Part shown: one piece after another, positions 17,524-27,122 of the stretch
Position numbering within the stretch: the stretch's first letter is position 1
Layout of the letters: each line of letters begins with the position of its first letter
Assembly (NCBI RefSeq): GCF_023520895.1
Contig: NZ_CP026029.1
Location: 1,364,001-1,428,000 of the forward strand
Length of the DNA stretch: 64,000 nucleotides
Origin: Paenibacillus sp. PK3_47
GTDB lineage: Bacteria > Bacillota > Bacilli > Paenibacillales > Paenibacillaceae
Direction of reading: 5' to 3'
Made by a program: the position numbers and the translations under genes
The notes under the pieces: generated by a model
Database searches by the model: none
What the model was told of the DNA's origin: nothing
Seen by the model: only the letters and a program-made list of their open reading frames with translations

Positions 17524-17554
17524 CAAAAAACAGCCTCCCAAAGGAAGGCTGTTT
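17524..17554 (-). terminator. Terminator of tRNA-Arg
   Basis: AAACAGCCT (17528-17536) pairs with AGGCTGTTT (17546-17554); on the minus strand the stem is followed by TTTTTT. It lies 8 bp after the tRNA 3' end. Confidence 0.85.
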
Positions 17555-17561
17555 CTTATCA

Positions 17562-17635
17562 CGTCCCGGAAGGGATTCGAACCCCCGACCGTGCGCTTAG
17601 AAGGCGCATGCTCTATCCAGCTGAGCTACCGGGAC
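17562..17635 (-). tRNA. tRNA-Arg (anticodon TCT)
   Basis: A 74-base cloverleaf on the minus strand: acceptor GTCCCGG pairs with CCGGGAC, D-arm TAGCTCAGCTGGATAGAGC, anticodon arm GCGCCTTCTAAGCGC with anticodon TCT (reads AGA), and T-arm GGGGGTTCGAATCCC. Discriminator base G; no encoded CCA. Good promoter upstream and terminator downstream. Confidence 0.97.
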
Positions 17636-17685
17636 AAATGTAAAATAAAATCTTTTAATCAATATGTATTAACGCAACGTTATCT

Positions 17686-17713
17686 ATTATAACGTATTCA
17701 GCAAATTTTTCAA
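17686..17713 (-). promoter_or_regulatory. Promoter of tRNA-Arg
   Basis: Minus strand TTGAAA (17708-17713), 16-bp spacer, TATAAT (17686-17691), about 50 bp before the tRNA 5' end. Confidence 0.75.
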
Positions 17714-17750
17714 GGCCGGGTAAAGAAAAAAAATCAATTCCAGGCATTTC

Positions 17751-17812
17751 TGCCCCCGGGGCGGAAAATCCAAGCGCATAAAACCGCTTGTTACCGGTTC
17801 CGCCACCGGGGC
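17751..17812 (-). terminator. Long hairpin downstream of the 118-residue gene
   Basis: Bases 17751-17766 (TGCCCCCGGGGCGGAA) pair with 17797-17812 apart from one or two bases, with a smaller inner stem (AAGCG/CGCTT type). On the minus strand a run of eight T follows about 20 bases later, so it may act as a terminator, though the distance is larger than usual. Confidence 0.4.
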
Positions 17813-17851
17813 AGATTAGCGGCATGTCTGCCGCAGCACAACCCTAAAGGC

Positions 17852-18208
17852 TCAGGAGTATGCCCGGAAATGCCGCTCCAGCTGTTTTTTCAAATCCCCA
17901 AAAATCAGCAGTTCACGCTGGAACTTCGAACGTTCATCCTCAGGGCTCATTACGATGCTGCCGGTAAATGCGCTGTACGTCACGTCCTGAAAGGCATCAT
18001 GCATGTTGTTATCAAACCAGTCCGTTTCAGTGTCCGCGTCATTCGTCAGAATGCGTACAATCTCGTACCCATCCTCCCGGCGGTCCTCAACAATGTACAC
18101 TAAAAGCGCGGAATCTTGTGCAGCCCCCGGCAATACACCCACCTCTGCACAAGGTGCACCGTCATACTCGGTCATTCTGCGGATTTTGGCGTCTTTAATG
18201 TAATACAC
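17852..18208 (-). CDS. Hypothetical protein, 118 residues
   Basis: Acidic soluble protein without signal peptide or membrane segment, starting at a GTG behind AGGAGGG. It has an alternating strand/helix pattern (EYDGAPCAEVGVLPGA, LLVYIVEDRREDGYEIVRIL, then a charged C-terminal helix FQRELLIFGDLKKQLERHF). No family recognised. It is single, divergent from asnB. Confidence 0.6.
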   Translation of the reverse strand: MYYIKDAKIRRMTEYDGAPCAEVGVLPGAAQDSALLVYIVEDRREDGYEIVRILTNDADTETDWFDNNMHDAFQDVTYSAFTGSIVMSPEDERSKFQRELLIFGDLKKQLERHFRAYS

Positions 18209-18352
18209 TTGTCATCATCCCTCCTGGCTAATTTCCCTCTCCCTTAGTGTTCGGATAAGGACATACATTTTATCCCTTCAATCGGCATATATCTGTATTA
18301 CTTGGCAAAAAAGAAAGGACAACAATCGCACAAAAAGAGAGGATGAACCATC

Positions 18353-20197
18353 ATGTGCGGAATAACCGGATTTATCCAGTGGCGCGGCGACCTTACCCAG
18401 CACTCGCAACTGCTAGTTAAAATGACTGAAACTTTGGCCAACCGCGGACCGGATGCGGCCGGAACCTGGATCTCAGGCCCCTGTGCCTTCGGCCACCGCA
18501 GACTTAGCGTCATCGATCCCGAAAACGGCGCACAGCCGATGATCGCCCGCCATGAAGACCATGTGTACGCCATTGTGTATAACGGTGAATTATACAACGC
18601 CCCGGAACTCAAACAAGAGCTCAAGCAGCGGGGACATCATTTTCTCACCCAGTGCGACACGGAAGTCCTGCTCCATGCTTATATCGAATGGGGTCCGGAG
18701 TGCACGGAGAAGCTGAACGGCATCTTTGCTTTTGCTGTCTGGGACGGCAGGCATGACAGAGTGTTTCTGGCCCGCGACCGTCTCGGTGTAAAGCCTTTGT
18801 TCTACAGCAGGGTAGATGATGTGTTTGTGTTTGGTTCCGAGCCTAAAGCGCTCCTGCAGCATCCCAAGGTACAGCCGAAGGTTGGTCCGGAGGGACTCTC
18901 GGAGATTTTCATCGTCGGTCCGGCCCGGACACCGGGACATGGTGTATACAAAGATATATTCGAGCTTCGTCCAGGTCATGCCATGATTTACAGCCGGGAA
19001 GGAATCCGCAGCTATGCATACTGGAATCTGGAGAGCTATAACCACACCGATAATGTTGAGCAGACAGCCGCCAAGGTACGTGAGCTGCTGCAGGATACGC
19101 TGGAACGCCAGCTCGTCTCTGATGTTCCCGTCTGCTCCCTTCTCTCCGGGGGACTGGATTCCAGCGCGCTCACTGCGCTCGCCGTAAATTACTACAACAA
19201 GAACGGCCAAGGCAGGGTGGATACTTATTCTGTCGATTATGTGGATAATGATAAGCATTTCAAAAGCCACTCTTTTCAGCCTGGCGCAGACGGGCCATGG
19301 ATCAAGCGGATGGTCGATGAACTGAACACAAATCATCATTATATTTCATTTGATACGCCAGAGCTTGTGGCAGCACTCGACAATGCGCTCTATTCCCGGG
19401 ATTTGCCGGGGATGACGGATGTGGACTCCTCGCTGTACCTGTTCTGCGGAGAGATCAAAAAGAACGCGACCGTCGCCATTTCCGGCGAAGCCGCGGATGA
19501 GATCTTTGGCGGATATCCCTGGTTCCACCGTGAGGATATGCTGTCTTCCGGCACATTCCCCTGGTCTGTGGCACCCAAAATGCGCGCAAGCCTGTTATCT
19601 CCGGAAATCCATGAATGGATCCGTCCGCTGGAGTATTTGGGCGACAGATACAGCGACGCAGTGGCAGAAGTGCCAAAACTTGACGGCGAGACCGGTAAGC
19701 AGGCCCAGATGCGCGTGATGTCTTACCTCAACATTACCCGCTTCATGCCGACCCTGCTGGACCGCAAGGACCGGATGAGTATGGGCGTAGGGCTGGAGGT
19801 CCGCGTTCCTTATTGTGACCACCGGCTCGTACAGTATGTATTTAACATTCCCTGGGAAATCAAGACCGTTGGCAACCGTGAAAAGGGGATTCTGCGCAAA
19901 GCTCTTGAGGGTGTCCTGCCGGATGATGTACTTTACCGTAAAAAAAGCCCTTATCCCAAAACGCATAATCCCGCTTATTTGAACGCTGTACGGACACGGA
20001 TGCTCAACATTCTGGATGATAAAAGTTCACCTATTCTGCCCTTAATTGACGCCGCCAAAATCCGTGAAATCGCAGCATCCCCGGAATCCTCCAGCAATTT
20101 GCCCTGGTTCGGCCAGCTGATGTCCGGCCCGCAGCTGTTCGCTTATCTGGCCCAAGTGGATCTCTGGCTGCGTAAGTATAATGTGTCCATTGGTTAA
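18353..20197 (+). CDS. asnB: Asparagine synthase (glutamine-hydrolysing)
   Basis: Makes asparagine from aspartate, glutamine and ATP; 614 residues, normal for AsnB. The N-terminal glutaminase domain begins MCGITGFI, so Cys2 is the nucleophile after Met removal; IVYNGELYN and a NRGPDAAG loop bind glutamine. The synthetase domain from about residue 240 has the PP-loop SLLSGGLDSSALTAL and later ISGEAADEIFGGY and LRKALEGVLP. A GAGAGGATG ribosome site precedes the ATG. Monocistronic; a palindrome cluster follows. Confidence 0.95.
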   Translation: MCGITGFIQWRGDLTQHSQLLVKMTETLANRGPDAAGTWISGPCAFGHRRLSVIDPENGAQPMIARHEDHVYAIVYNGELYNAPELKQELKQRGHHFLTQCDTEVLLHAYIEWGPECTEKLNGIFAFAVWDGRHDRVFLARDRLGVKPLFYSRVDDVFVFGSEPKALLQHPKVQPKVGPEGLSEIFIVGPARTPGHGVYKDIFELRPGHAMIYSREGIRSYAYWNLESYNHTDNVEQTAAKVRELLQDTLERQLVSDVPVCSLLSGGLDSSALTALAVNYYNKNGQGRVDTYSVDYVDNDKHFKSHSFQPGADGPWIKRMVDELNTNHHYISFDTPELVAALDNALYSRDLPGMTDVDSSLYLFCGEIKKNATVAISGEAADEIFGGYPWFHREDMLSSGTFPWSVAPKMRASLLSPEIHEWIRPLEYLGDRYSDAVAEVPKLDGETGKQAQMRVMSYLNITRFMPTLLDRKDRMSMGVGLEVRVPYCDHRLVQYVFNIPWEIKTVGNREKGILRKALEGVLPDDVLYRKKSPYPKTHNPAYLNAVRTRMLNILDDKSSPILPLIDAAKIREIAASPESSSNLPWFGQLMSGPQLFAYLAQVDLWLRKYNVSIG

Positions 20198-20275
20198 CAG
20201 CGCGCACGGGACATTCCGAGCCGTGTAGAGTTGCATAGAATTCCGTTGACTCTGCTCCAAGACCGCCATCTGAGC

Positions 20276-20464
20276 TTTAACTGCATATCGTGCAATTAAA
20301 ACCGGCTACTTTTGTAGAGGAAGGACTATAATTGCATTCTCTGCAGTTAAAAACCCCCGTATAGCCTCCAAGAAGGCAATAAGCCAATTTTAGATGTACA
20401 GAATACAGTTAAAGCCCCAAATCCGCTATTTCACGGTTCTTTAACTGCAGGAAGTACACTTAAA
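20276..20464. repeat. Four-palindrome cluster C1
   Basis: Four imperfect 25-bp palindromes of the form TTTAACTGYA-(about 5)-TRCANTTAAA start at 20276, 20327, 20388 and 20440, that is at 51, 61 and 52 bp. The second and third are in the reverse orientation. The same sequence type and geometry return at 33551-33740. Located between the convergent asnB and aldo/keto reductase genes. Confidence 0.75.
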
Positions 20465-20569
20465 GTTACTACACTTCACATAAGCTATCAGCGATGGGTC
20501 TGGCGCAGGGGTTAAGGAGCAGTATTCTCCGGTTCGATTTTATGCAGCCATCACTTCACTTCTCAACGC

Positions 20570-20605
20570 AAACCGGCACGCTTCCAGTAGGAGACGTGCC
20601 GGTTT
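20570..20605. terminator. Terminator between asnB and aldo/keto reductase
   Basis: AAACCGGCACG (20570-20580) pairs perfectly with CGTGCCGGTTT (20595-20605); TTTTAT follows on the plus strand and TTTG on the minus strand. It lies 14 bp after the reductase stop and can serve that gene. Confidence 0.7.
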
Positions 20606-20619
20606 TATAAATCTATACC

Positions 20620-21459
20620 TTAGAAATTAAAATTATCCGGATCCGGACCGAACCGGTGATTCTGATTCAGATCCTCAATCGCCTTCACATCTTCATCGCT
20701 GAGCGTGAAATCGAAGAAGCCGGCATTCTCAACGATCCGCTCGGCATGCACCGATTTCGGGATTGTGATTACGCCCTGCTGCAAATCCCAGCGGAGCACA
20801 ATCTGCGCTACGGTTCTGCCGTATTTCTCGGCCAGCTCCTGCAGCAGCGGCACATCCAGGTTCCCCTGCATCAGCGGGCTCCAGGCCTCCAGCTGAATAT
20901 CATGCGCGCGCGTGAATTTCAGCAGCTCACGCTGGGTAAGCAGCGGATGGAACTCGACCTGGTTAACGACCGGTACCACGCCGGAATCGTCGATAATATC
21001 CTGCAGGTGATGAACCTGAAAGTTGCTTACGCCAATCGATTTGACCAAGCCTTCCTTCTGCAGGTGGATCAGCGCTTTCCATGTATCCCGGTATTTCCCG
21101 GCCACCGGCCAGTGGATCAGGTACAGGTCGATGACATCCAGCCCAAGCTTTTTGCGGCTCTCCTCGAAAGCCTTGAGCGTTGATTCGTAGCCCTGATCGG
21201 GATTGCGCACCTTAGTGGTGATAAACAGCTCGTCCCGTGGTACACCGCACTCCCGGATGGCCTGTCCGACGCCTTCTTCATTATTGTAACCGGCCGCCGT
21301 ATCAATGCTGCGGTAGCCGGTCTCTATTGCTGTTTTCACCGCGTTGATAACCTCTTCGCCGTCTTTGGTCTGCCATACGCCCAGCCCCAGCCACGGCATC
21401 GTTACTCCATCATTTAACGTGGGTCCACCTGAAAATGGTCCGTTTAATTGACTCATCAT
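20620..21459 (-). CDS. Aldo/keto reductase
   Basis: NADPH-dependent carbonyl reductase of the AKR5/2,5-diketo-gluconate-reductase-like group (like Bacillus YvgN/YtbE); 279 residues. The catalytic tetrad is visible: Asp and Tyr in SIDTAAGYNNEEGVG, Lys in FITTKVRNPDQGY and His in DLYLIHWPV. Cofactor-binding region near the C-terminus is TIPKSVHAERIVEN. GGAGGG precedes two adjacent ATG codons. Substrate not deducible; detoxification of aldehydes such as methylglyoxal is typical. Confidence 0.93.
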   Translation of the reverse strand: MMSQLNGPFSGGPTLNDGVTMPWLGLGVWQTKDGEEVINAVKTAIETGYRSIDTAAGYNNEEGVGQAIRECGVPRDELFITTKVRNPDQGYESTLKAFEESRKKLGLDVIDLYLIHWPVAGKYRDTWKALIHLQKEGLVKSIGVSNFQVHHLQDIIDDSGVVPVVNQVEFHPLLTQRELLKFTRAHDIQLEAWSPLMQGNLDVPLLQELAEKYGRTVAQIVLRWDLQQGVITIPKSVHAERIVENAGFFDFTLSDEDVKAIEDLNQNHRFGPDPDNFNF

Positions 21460-21685
21460 TAACCCTCCAAGCCTATTGGTGTGATCAAACTTCCTTTAAC
21501 CGTAAAAGCGGTCTCATAATCATGCAGAGTTCAGAAACAGTATAGCAGATGACTGCGCAGGAACCAAAAAGACGGAAAAGTTGAGAATTTCAAAGGGGAA
21601 GGTCCTTCCAGATCAGACGTTTCAGCATCGATTAGAATAATCCGGTCTGAATAGTTCTCGCAGAAGGCGCACACAAACCAAGCGA

Positions 21686-21868
21686 AGTGGATTTTATCCA
21701 TCTAATCCTCCGTCAAATAGCGTTTTATGAATACTAGTGGGAAAATCTCCATTTAACTAGACTAATTTAGTCACTAAAGGCCTGTATCCGCCTGAATAGC
21801 CGGAGTATTTCCAATTAAATCTCATAAATCAGGAAAAAGGTTAAAATTAGATGGAGGAATTCCTGCTA
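21686..21868. repeat. Four-palindrome cluster D1
   Basis: Four imperfect palindromes of the form TTAGYTGGA-(4-6)-TCCANCTAA start at about 21686, 21735, 21795 and 21845, spaced 49, 60 and 50 bp. It lies in the 525-bp gap between the reductase start and the cupin end; no gene is visible there. Confidence 0.7.
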
Positions 21869-21934
21869 CGTATTATCACATTTTTGTGAAGCGGATTTTG
21901 TCACACCTGTTGAATTACGAAATCTGTACACGCA

Positions 21935-21969
21935 GCAAAAAAGCGCCCCTGCATCTGCAGCCGGCGCTT
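21935..21969 (-). terminator. Terminator of the cupin gene
   Basis: AAGCGCC (21941-21947) pairs with GGCGCTT (21963-21969), with further loop pairing; on the minus strand a TTTTTT run follows. Confidence 0.75.
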
Positions 21970-21984
21970 CTTCTGTAATCCGCC

Positions 21985-22440
21985 TTACTTCTCGATCATC
22001 TTGAAATCGTCAAAATGGAACTCCGGAGATACAATGCAGGAGACCAGTACAGGCTCATCGCCGAGTACCCGTGCAGCCTGCCATACGCCTTCCGGAATTA
22101 CCACCTGGGGCTGCTGTCCGGCTGCGATGTCGATGCCGAGGATGACCTCTGTGACGTCTTCCGGCTTGTCGCCGCTGCCGCCCAGACTCAGTACGATCGG
22201 GCTGCCCGAATGCCACAGCCAGATTTCCGAAGACAGCACCGTGTGCCATTCCGAGGTCTCACCCGGATGAAGCAGGAAGTAGATGGACGAAGCCGAGGCT
22301 CTCGGTCCGGAATAGCTGCCGCCCAGCGTATCGTGCGGGATTTCAAAGGATGAATTCCAAAGTCTCTTGTACCATCCGCCTTCAACGTGAGGCTGCAGCC
22401 CCAGCGCTTCCACCAGCGGGGAAATTTCTTTGTGCGTCAC
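21985..22440 (-). CDS. Cupin_5 (DUF985) family protein
   Basis: 151 residues, a complete single-domain cupin of the DUF985 group. Diagnostic are LQPHVEGGWYKR at the N-terminus, SSIYFLLHPGETSEWHTV (first cupin motif with the metal-type His) and GVWQAARVLG. Starts at GTG behind AAGGAGA. Function in this family is not established; some members are called sugar or polyketide-related epimerase-like cupins. Monocistronic. Confidence 0.85.
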   Translation of the reverse strand: MTHKEISPLVEALGLQPHVEGGWYKRLWNSSFEIPHDTLGGSYSGPRASASSIYFLLHPGETSEWHTVLSSEIWLWHSGSPIVLSLGGSGDKPEDVTEVILGIDIAAGQQPQVVIPEGVWQAARVLGDEPVLVSCIVSPEFHFDDFKMIEK

Positions 22441-22523
22441 AGTATCTTCTCCTTAAAGTAAATATACACACCAATGTGCTTTTACTTTAACGGAATGTGC
22501 CGCATTTGTCTAATACTCCCGGC

Positions 22524-23459
22524 TTACTTGCCGTCCTTGCCGGACTTGAACACCTCGGCGATGGCCCCCAGGCTGCCCAATGTCTCGACGGCGCTGGTCG
22601 GCAGGAACACCTTGTTCGCTGCACCCTTCGATATATCGGTCAACGCTTCAAAAGACTGGTAAGCCAGCACCCGCTCATCCAGCCCCGCGGTGCTGATCAG
22701 TGCAATCCGCGCCTTCTCGGCTTCGGCGACCGCTTCGATCGCTTTGGCCTGACCCAGCGCTTCCAGCTCCTGCGCCTGCCGCAGGCCTTCCGCCTGACGG
22801 ATCCGGGCTTCCTTGTCCCCTTCCGCCTTCAGAATCTTACTCTGCTTGTCACCTTCGGCCCGCAGGATCATATCCTGCTTGGCAGCTTCCGCCTCAAGTA
22901 CAATCGCCCGTTTACTGCGCTCTGCCTTCATCTGTTTATCCATCGCCTCCTGGATATCCAGCGGCGGCTTGATGTCGATCACTTCGACGCGCTCGATCCG
23001 CACGCCCCACTTCTCAGTCGCTTCATCGAGGGCGAGACGGATGTCCGAGGAGATTTTTTCCCGGCCGGACAAGGTTTCATCCAGCTCCAGCTTACCGATA
23101 ATCTGCCGCATTGTTGCCGTAGAGATGTTGCGGACACCGTATACATAATCGGAAATTCCGTAAGTTGCTTCTTCCGGGCCAACGACCTGGTAGAAAATAA
23201 TCGTATCGATCTGCACCTGAACATTATCCTTCGTAATTACCGTCTGCGGCGGAACATTCGCCTGCTGAATCCGCAAATCATGATACGTGCGCACCTGATC
23301 AATTACCGGAATCAGAATATTCAGCCCCGGTGTAAGCAGGCGGTTGAATTTACCCAGACGTTCTACAACACCTACTCTTTGCTGCGGTACAATTTTGATC
23401 GTCAGTGCAATAAAAACTACGACTACAACCACAATAATACCGATAATCGCCCATTCCAT
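22524..23459 (-). CDS. SPFH/stomatin-like membrane protein (QmcA/paraslipin type)
   Basis: 311 residues from the ATG at 23459, chosen because its ATG overlaps the nfeD stop (TGATG) and GGGGGGA lies 10 bases upstream; an upstream ATG (23477) would add six residues but lacks a ribosome site. One N-terminal membrane helix (EWAIIGIIVVVVVVFIALTI), then the SPFH domain (VVERLGKFNRLLTPGLNILIP), then an Ala/Glu/Lys-rich coiled coil (about 175-260). Stomatins of this type scaffold membrane microdomains and partner NfeD proteins; the upstream gene is nfeD, which supports the assignment. Confidence 0.9.
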   Translation of the reverse strand: MEWAIIGIIVVVVVVFIALTIKIVPQQRVGVVERLGKFNRLLTPGLNILIPVIDQVRTYHDLRIQQANVPPQTVITKDNVQVQIDTIIFYQVVGPEEATYGISDYVYGVRNISTATMRQIIGKLELDETLSGREKISSDIRLALDEATEKWGVRIERVEVIDIKPPLDIQEAMDKQMKAERSKRAIVLEAEAAKQDMILRAEGDKQSKILKAEGDKEARIRQAEGLRQAQELEALGQAKAIEAVAEAEKARIALISTAGLDERVLAYQSFEALTDISKGAANKVFLPTSAVETLGSLGAIAEVFKSGKDGK

Positions 23460-23893
23460 CAGTACATATCCCCCCATCGCTCTACTTCAATAATAGTGTT
23501 GCCTCTTCGGATCACTCTGACTACCTCATCCTTCTTCAGTGCCTGAACAGAGGTTGCGCTCCAGGTATCCCCGCCTATCTTGACCTGGCCGTAACGGCCC
23601 ATCTCAATCGGCTCCACCACAATTCCCTGTCTGCCTACGATTTCTGTCCCTGTATCCTTGAACCCCCGGGAACTGCGGAATCTCGCCACCAGCGGCTTCG
23701 AGAACAGCGTCAGCAGCAGTGCAGCGGCACAGCCAACGGCCACCTGCAGCAGAAAAGCCTCCGGAAACAGCAATGATACCAGACCTGCTGCCAAAGCCCC
23801 GATACTGAGCCACAGCAAGTAAAATGTGGTTACCATCATTTCAATCACGAACAGGATGCCGGCTGCGATCAACCAAATCACCCATACCTCCAT
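23459..23893 (-). CDS. nfeD: NfeD-like membrane protein
   Basis: 144 residues, the short NfeD form lacking the protease domain. Two or three membrane helices (about 5-75, IWLIAAGILFVIEMMVTTFYLLW onward in segments) precede a soluble OB-fold domain (about 85-144: IVGRQGIVVEPIEMGRYGQV, VRVIRRGNTIIEVER). It is the first gene of a two-gene operon with the stomatin-like protein and overlaps it by one base at the stop. Role: membrane-domain organisation with its SPFH partner. Confidence 0.88.
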   Translation of the reverse strand: MEVWVIWLIAAGILFVIEMMVTTFYLLWLSIGALAAGLVSLLFPEAFLLQVAVGCAAALLLTLFSKPLVARFRSSRGFKDTGTEIVGRQGIVVEPIEMGRYGQVKIGGDTWSATSVQALKKDEVVRVIRRGNTIIEVERWGDMY

Positions 23894-24052
23894 CGGTCAA
23901 CACACCACCTTCCTCTATATACTCCTATAACGTAATAAACTGCAATCCGTTGCAAAGTATGTCAAAGATGGGCACTGGCGTATGTAGTTATTATATTTCA
24001 GCGGATGGAAGCTTATGAGCGTCTCTGTTAAAGTCTATAAGCATGCCGCGGC

Positions 24053-24095
24053 AAAAAAAAGCCTGCAGAGCAAAGGCAATGCCTTCTCTGCAGGC
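24053..24095 (-). terminator. Terminator of the chitinase gene
   Basis: GCCTGCAGAG (24061-24070) pairs with CTCTGCAGGC (24086-24095); on the minus strand eight T follow. Confidence 0.88.
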
Positions 24096-24124
24096 TCTTC
24101 GGATTACATATTAAACAGGAGTTC

Positions 24125-25834
24125 TTATCTCAGCAGCCAGAGAGCCGGTACAACAGGCGGCTCCCAGCCCTGCAGCGAGGTATGGGACTGCCTGCACGTA
24201 TACGTGGCACCGTTGTAGGAGACAACATCCCCTGTTTTATACGCTACTCCGGCGGCCCATGCGGATACACCCGGGGTTGGCGTCGGTGTAGCGCCAGGTG
24301 TTGGCGCCGGAGTCACTGTTGGCGTTGCTGTTGGCGTGGCGCTAGGCTTTGGCGTCGGAGTCACTGTTGGTGTTGCTGTTGGCGTTGCTGTTGGTGTGAC
24401 GCTAGGCTTTGGCGTGGGAGTCACTGACGGCGTAGGGGTAGGCGTTGGAGTAACAGTTGGTGTCGGTGTTGGCGTAACCACCCCGCCGCCAAGCTCGGCG
24501 AACAGCTTGTTTGTAAGCGTTCTGTTGCGGTCACCGCTGGTCTCCCAGAACATGGCACCCGCCAGCCCTTTGCTTTTCAGATAGCTGGCCTTATGACCGA
24601 TCGATTCTGCATCATCATAGCTGATGAAGGTTTGTGTGGACGGATTATACAGATAAGGAACCTTGGAGGTGTTGTTCCAGTAACGGGTGTAGCCGTTTTT
24701 GTTGATATAATTTGCTTCCAGATCATAAAAATCGTAGTTGCCCTTCTCCCAGGTCCCTGTAGAGGAGATTCCGGCGGATACCTGATACTGTCCGTTGCTC
24801 GCAGCAGGAGCTCCGCCCCATCCGCGGCCGTAGAACGGCATTCCCAGCACGAGCTTGCCCGCCGGGACTCCTGCAGTCAGATAGCTCGTTACCGCCTTGT
24901 CGATATTGTAATTCGCCGGCTCTGTCAATCCTGTTGAAGCAGCGGCGGGATCATAGTAGAGAGGGGCATTATGTCCGGTTGTTGTATTCCAGCTGCCGTT
25001 AAAGTCATAAGTCATAATATTAATCCAGTCGACAACCGCAGCAATGCCGCTAAGGTTGTTATTTTGAACATAGGCCGGTGAGGCACCGGAGGCAATCGTC
25101 AGGAGATAGGTTTTGCCGTCAGCAGCGCCGGCGGCATTCAGTTTTTCACGGATTTTTTGCAGGAGCAGCACATAATTCCCTTTGTCCTCAGGTCTGACGC
25201 TGTTGCCGGCCAGCCCTCCGCTTACAGGGTATTCCCAGTCCAGATCAACACCGTCCATTTTGTATTTGCGGATGAAATCCACCGCAGAATTGGCAAACAC
25301 CTCACGGGTAGCTGCCGTTGCCGCCACATCCGAGAACCGGTTCGACCAGGTCCAGCCGCCGACGGAAATTACCGTTTTGAGATTCGGATTCCGCTCTTTC
25401 AGCTTCCACAGCTGTTTCAGGTTGCCTTTGATGGGATCATCCCACTTGTCATCGCCGAAGCTTTTTTGGGCATCAATCCAGGGATCGCCAAGCACAATTG
25501 TACCGTTAGGCACACTGATTGTCTGGCCTTGTTCATTCTGGCAGCTCCAGGTGACCGGGTTCGGACCGGTAGGATCAGGATTGCCATGGACACCGTTCCA
25601 GCAAATATCGGCAAAGGCGTAATTGATGACATTCATTTTGGTCGGATCAATATCACTTACATTAAAAGTCCGTCCATAGGCAGCCCACGAAGCATAATAA
25701 CCAACGATCTTGTAGTCTGCTGCCGCACTTACCGTCTTTGCACTGGTGCCAAAAACCGGAATAAGCGAGAAGAGAATCGCCACGATGATGCCGAGCGTAA
25801 AGCTTTTACGGGATCTGTTATTAGTGAACTTCAT
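24125..25834 (-). CDS. Secreted GH18 chitinase with chitin-binding domain
   Basis: Hydrolyses chitin outside the cell; 569 residues from the ATG at 25834, which has AAGGAGGT 11 bases upstream (an upstream GTG at 25870 lies before the ribosome site). Signal peptide about 1-36 ending VSAAA. GH18 barrel about 38-440 with the catalytic motif [10 protein letters not shown] (Glu acid) and the SxGG motif [11 protein letters not shown] Pro/Thr-rich linker (about 455-530, [10 protein letters not shown] repeats) leads to a C-terminal CBM5/12 domain ([20 protein letters not shown], with WEP near the end). The nag genes at 62-64 kb could use the released GlcNAc. Monocistronic. Confidence 0.94.
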   Translation of the reverse strand: MKFTNNRSRKSFTLGIIVAILFSLIPVFGTSAKTVSAAADYKIVGYYASWAAYGRTFNVSDIDPTKMNVINYAFADICWNGVHGNPDPTGPNPVTWSCQNEQGQTISVPNGTIVLGDPWIDAQKSFGDDKWDDPIKGNLKQLWKLKERNPNLKTVISVGGWTWSNRFSDVAATAATREVFANSAVDFIRKYKMDGVDLDWEYPVSGGLAGNSVRPEDKGNYVLLLQKIREKLNAAGAADGKTYLLTIASGASPAYVQNNNLSGIAAVVDWINIMTYDFNGSWNTTTGHNAPLYYDPAAASTGLTEPANYNIDKAVTSYLTAGVPAGKLVLGMPFYGRGWGGAPAASNGQYQVSAGISSTGTWEKGNYDFYDLEANYINKNGYTRYWNNTSKVPYLYNPSTQTFISYDDAESIGHKASYLKSKGLAGAMFWETSGDRNRTLTNKLFAELGGGVVTPTPTPTVTPTPTPTPSVTPTPKPSVTPTATPTATPTVTPTPKPSATPTATPTVTPAPTPGATPTPTPGVSAWAAGVAYKTGDVVSYNGATYTCRQSHTSLQGWEPPVVPALWLLR

Positions 25835-26030
25835 TTCGGTATCTACCTCCTTAGGTTCAAAACACAGCACACACCCTGTTCAAAAAGCCCCTGCGCTCAC
25901 CCCCCGCTCGGATTTGCCTTTACTCTGCCTTTCTATCAACCTTCGTACATTCCTGATGATAGACAAGCTTAAAAAGCGCACAAAAACTGCACTTCCCGGT
26001 GTTTCGCTCCTTCAAGAGGATACTTTGCTG

Positions 26031-26177
26031 ATGCTGTCAGTAGATAGGTGTCAGGAAATATGTCTGGCAGGAGGGATCTTTTACAATGTGTGGAGGGATG
26101 GCATGGAAATGTATGAAGGCAATTCTATTCTCTTACAAAGCACCGGATTATACCAGGGGGAAATTTCCATAATATAG
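26031..26177 (+). CDS. Possible 48-residue peptide
   Basis: ORF from ATG 26031 with GAGGA 10 bases upstream; begins MLSVDRCQEICLAGGIFYNV and ends with a hydrophobic segment. It stands just before the decayed ABC and radical SAM genes on the plus strand. It could be a leader or precursor-like remnant of that locus or a chance ORF. No family recognised. Confidence 0.25.
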   Translation: MLSVDRCQEICLAGGIFYNVWRDGMEMYEGNSILLQSTGLYQGEISII

Positions 26178-26252
26178 GGATATTATTATCTTGTTTCTAA
26201 TTCCTTGAGGGCTTTTAACTTCTTTTAAATCGGTGATGATTTGCATTAAACT

Positions 26253-27122
26253 TTGTTCTATATTTCACAATATCTATATTTTCTTCAGCTGGGTGCCAAC
26301 GGCGCCGGAAAGTCCACTCTGATGAATATTCTCGCCATGATTGATAAGCCGTCCGGCGGGCGGATTCTTTATGAGGGCCAGGATGTTTATAAAGCCTCCA
26401 GTTATTACAAAAGCAGGCTCGGCTATCTTCCCCAGAGTATCGGACTGATCCCTGCCCTGAGCGGACGGGAATTTCTGATGTACATCGCTGCCATGAAGGG
26501 TCTGCCGGGACGGGAAGCTGCCCTTGTGGTAGAGGAGCTGCTGGAATCTCTTAATCTGTCCGGGATCGGCGACCAGCCGATCCAGAGCTACTCCGGCGGG
26601 ATGAAGCAGCGGGTCGGCATCGGCCAGGCTCTGCTCAATCAGCCCTCTGTCCTGCTGCTGGATGAACCCACTGTAGGTCTCGACCCGGATGAGCGGGTGT
26701 TCTTCAAGCAGCTGATTGCCAAGTATGCCGAACGGTCCACAGTCATATTATCTACCCATATTGTCTCCGATGTTGAGGCACTTGCCACACATATTATCAT
26801 TATGAAAAAGGGCCGGGTTCTTGCCTCCGGCGACTCGCGTACCCTGAAGCAGTCCCTTCACGGTAAGGTCTGGAGAATTCCGGCGGCGGGCACCGGGACA
26901 GATCTGAAGGTGCCTCATATTTACGGCGGCAGCCAGATGAACCGTGAGGGTCTGGAGACCCGTGTCCTGTCCTATACGCGCCCTGCCCCTTACGCAGTTG
27001 AAACAGAGCCTTCGCTTGAAGATGTCTACTTATATTATATGCATCAGAACCAGCTGGTCCAGGATTCCTCCGGCAGAAGCCATCCGCTGGATGGCCATGG
27101 CGGATTGGCGGGTGGCCTGTGA
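26253..27122 (+). pseudogene. 5'-truncated ABC transporter ATPase
   Basis: From about 26285 the frame encodes an ABC ATPase starting abruptly at Walker A (LGANGAGKSTLMNIL); the roughly 30 residues that normally precede Walker A (A-loop and first strands) are absent and replaced by unrelated AT-rich sequence. The rest is complete: LGYLPQSIGLIPALSG (Q-loop), YSGGMKQRVGIGQALL (signature), VLLLDEPTVGLDP (Walker B) and LSTHIVSDVEAL (H-loop). No ribosome site before the first ATG. It ends in a TGATG overlap with the permease remnant, as in a former operon. Confidence 0.75.

Noticed and set aside
22497..23546. Plus-strand ORF of 349 residues
   Set aside because: Antisense to the stomatin-like gene; composition is not protein-like.
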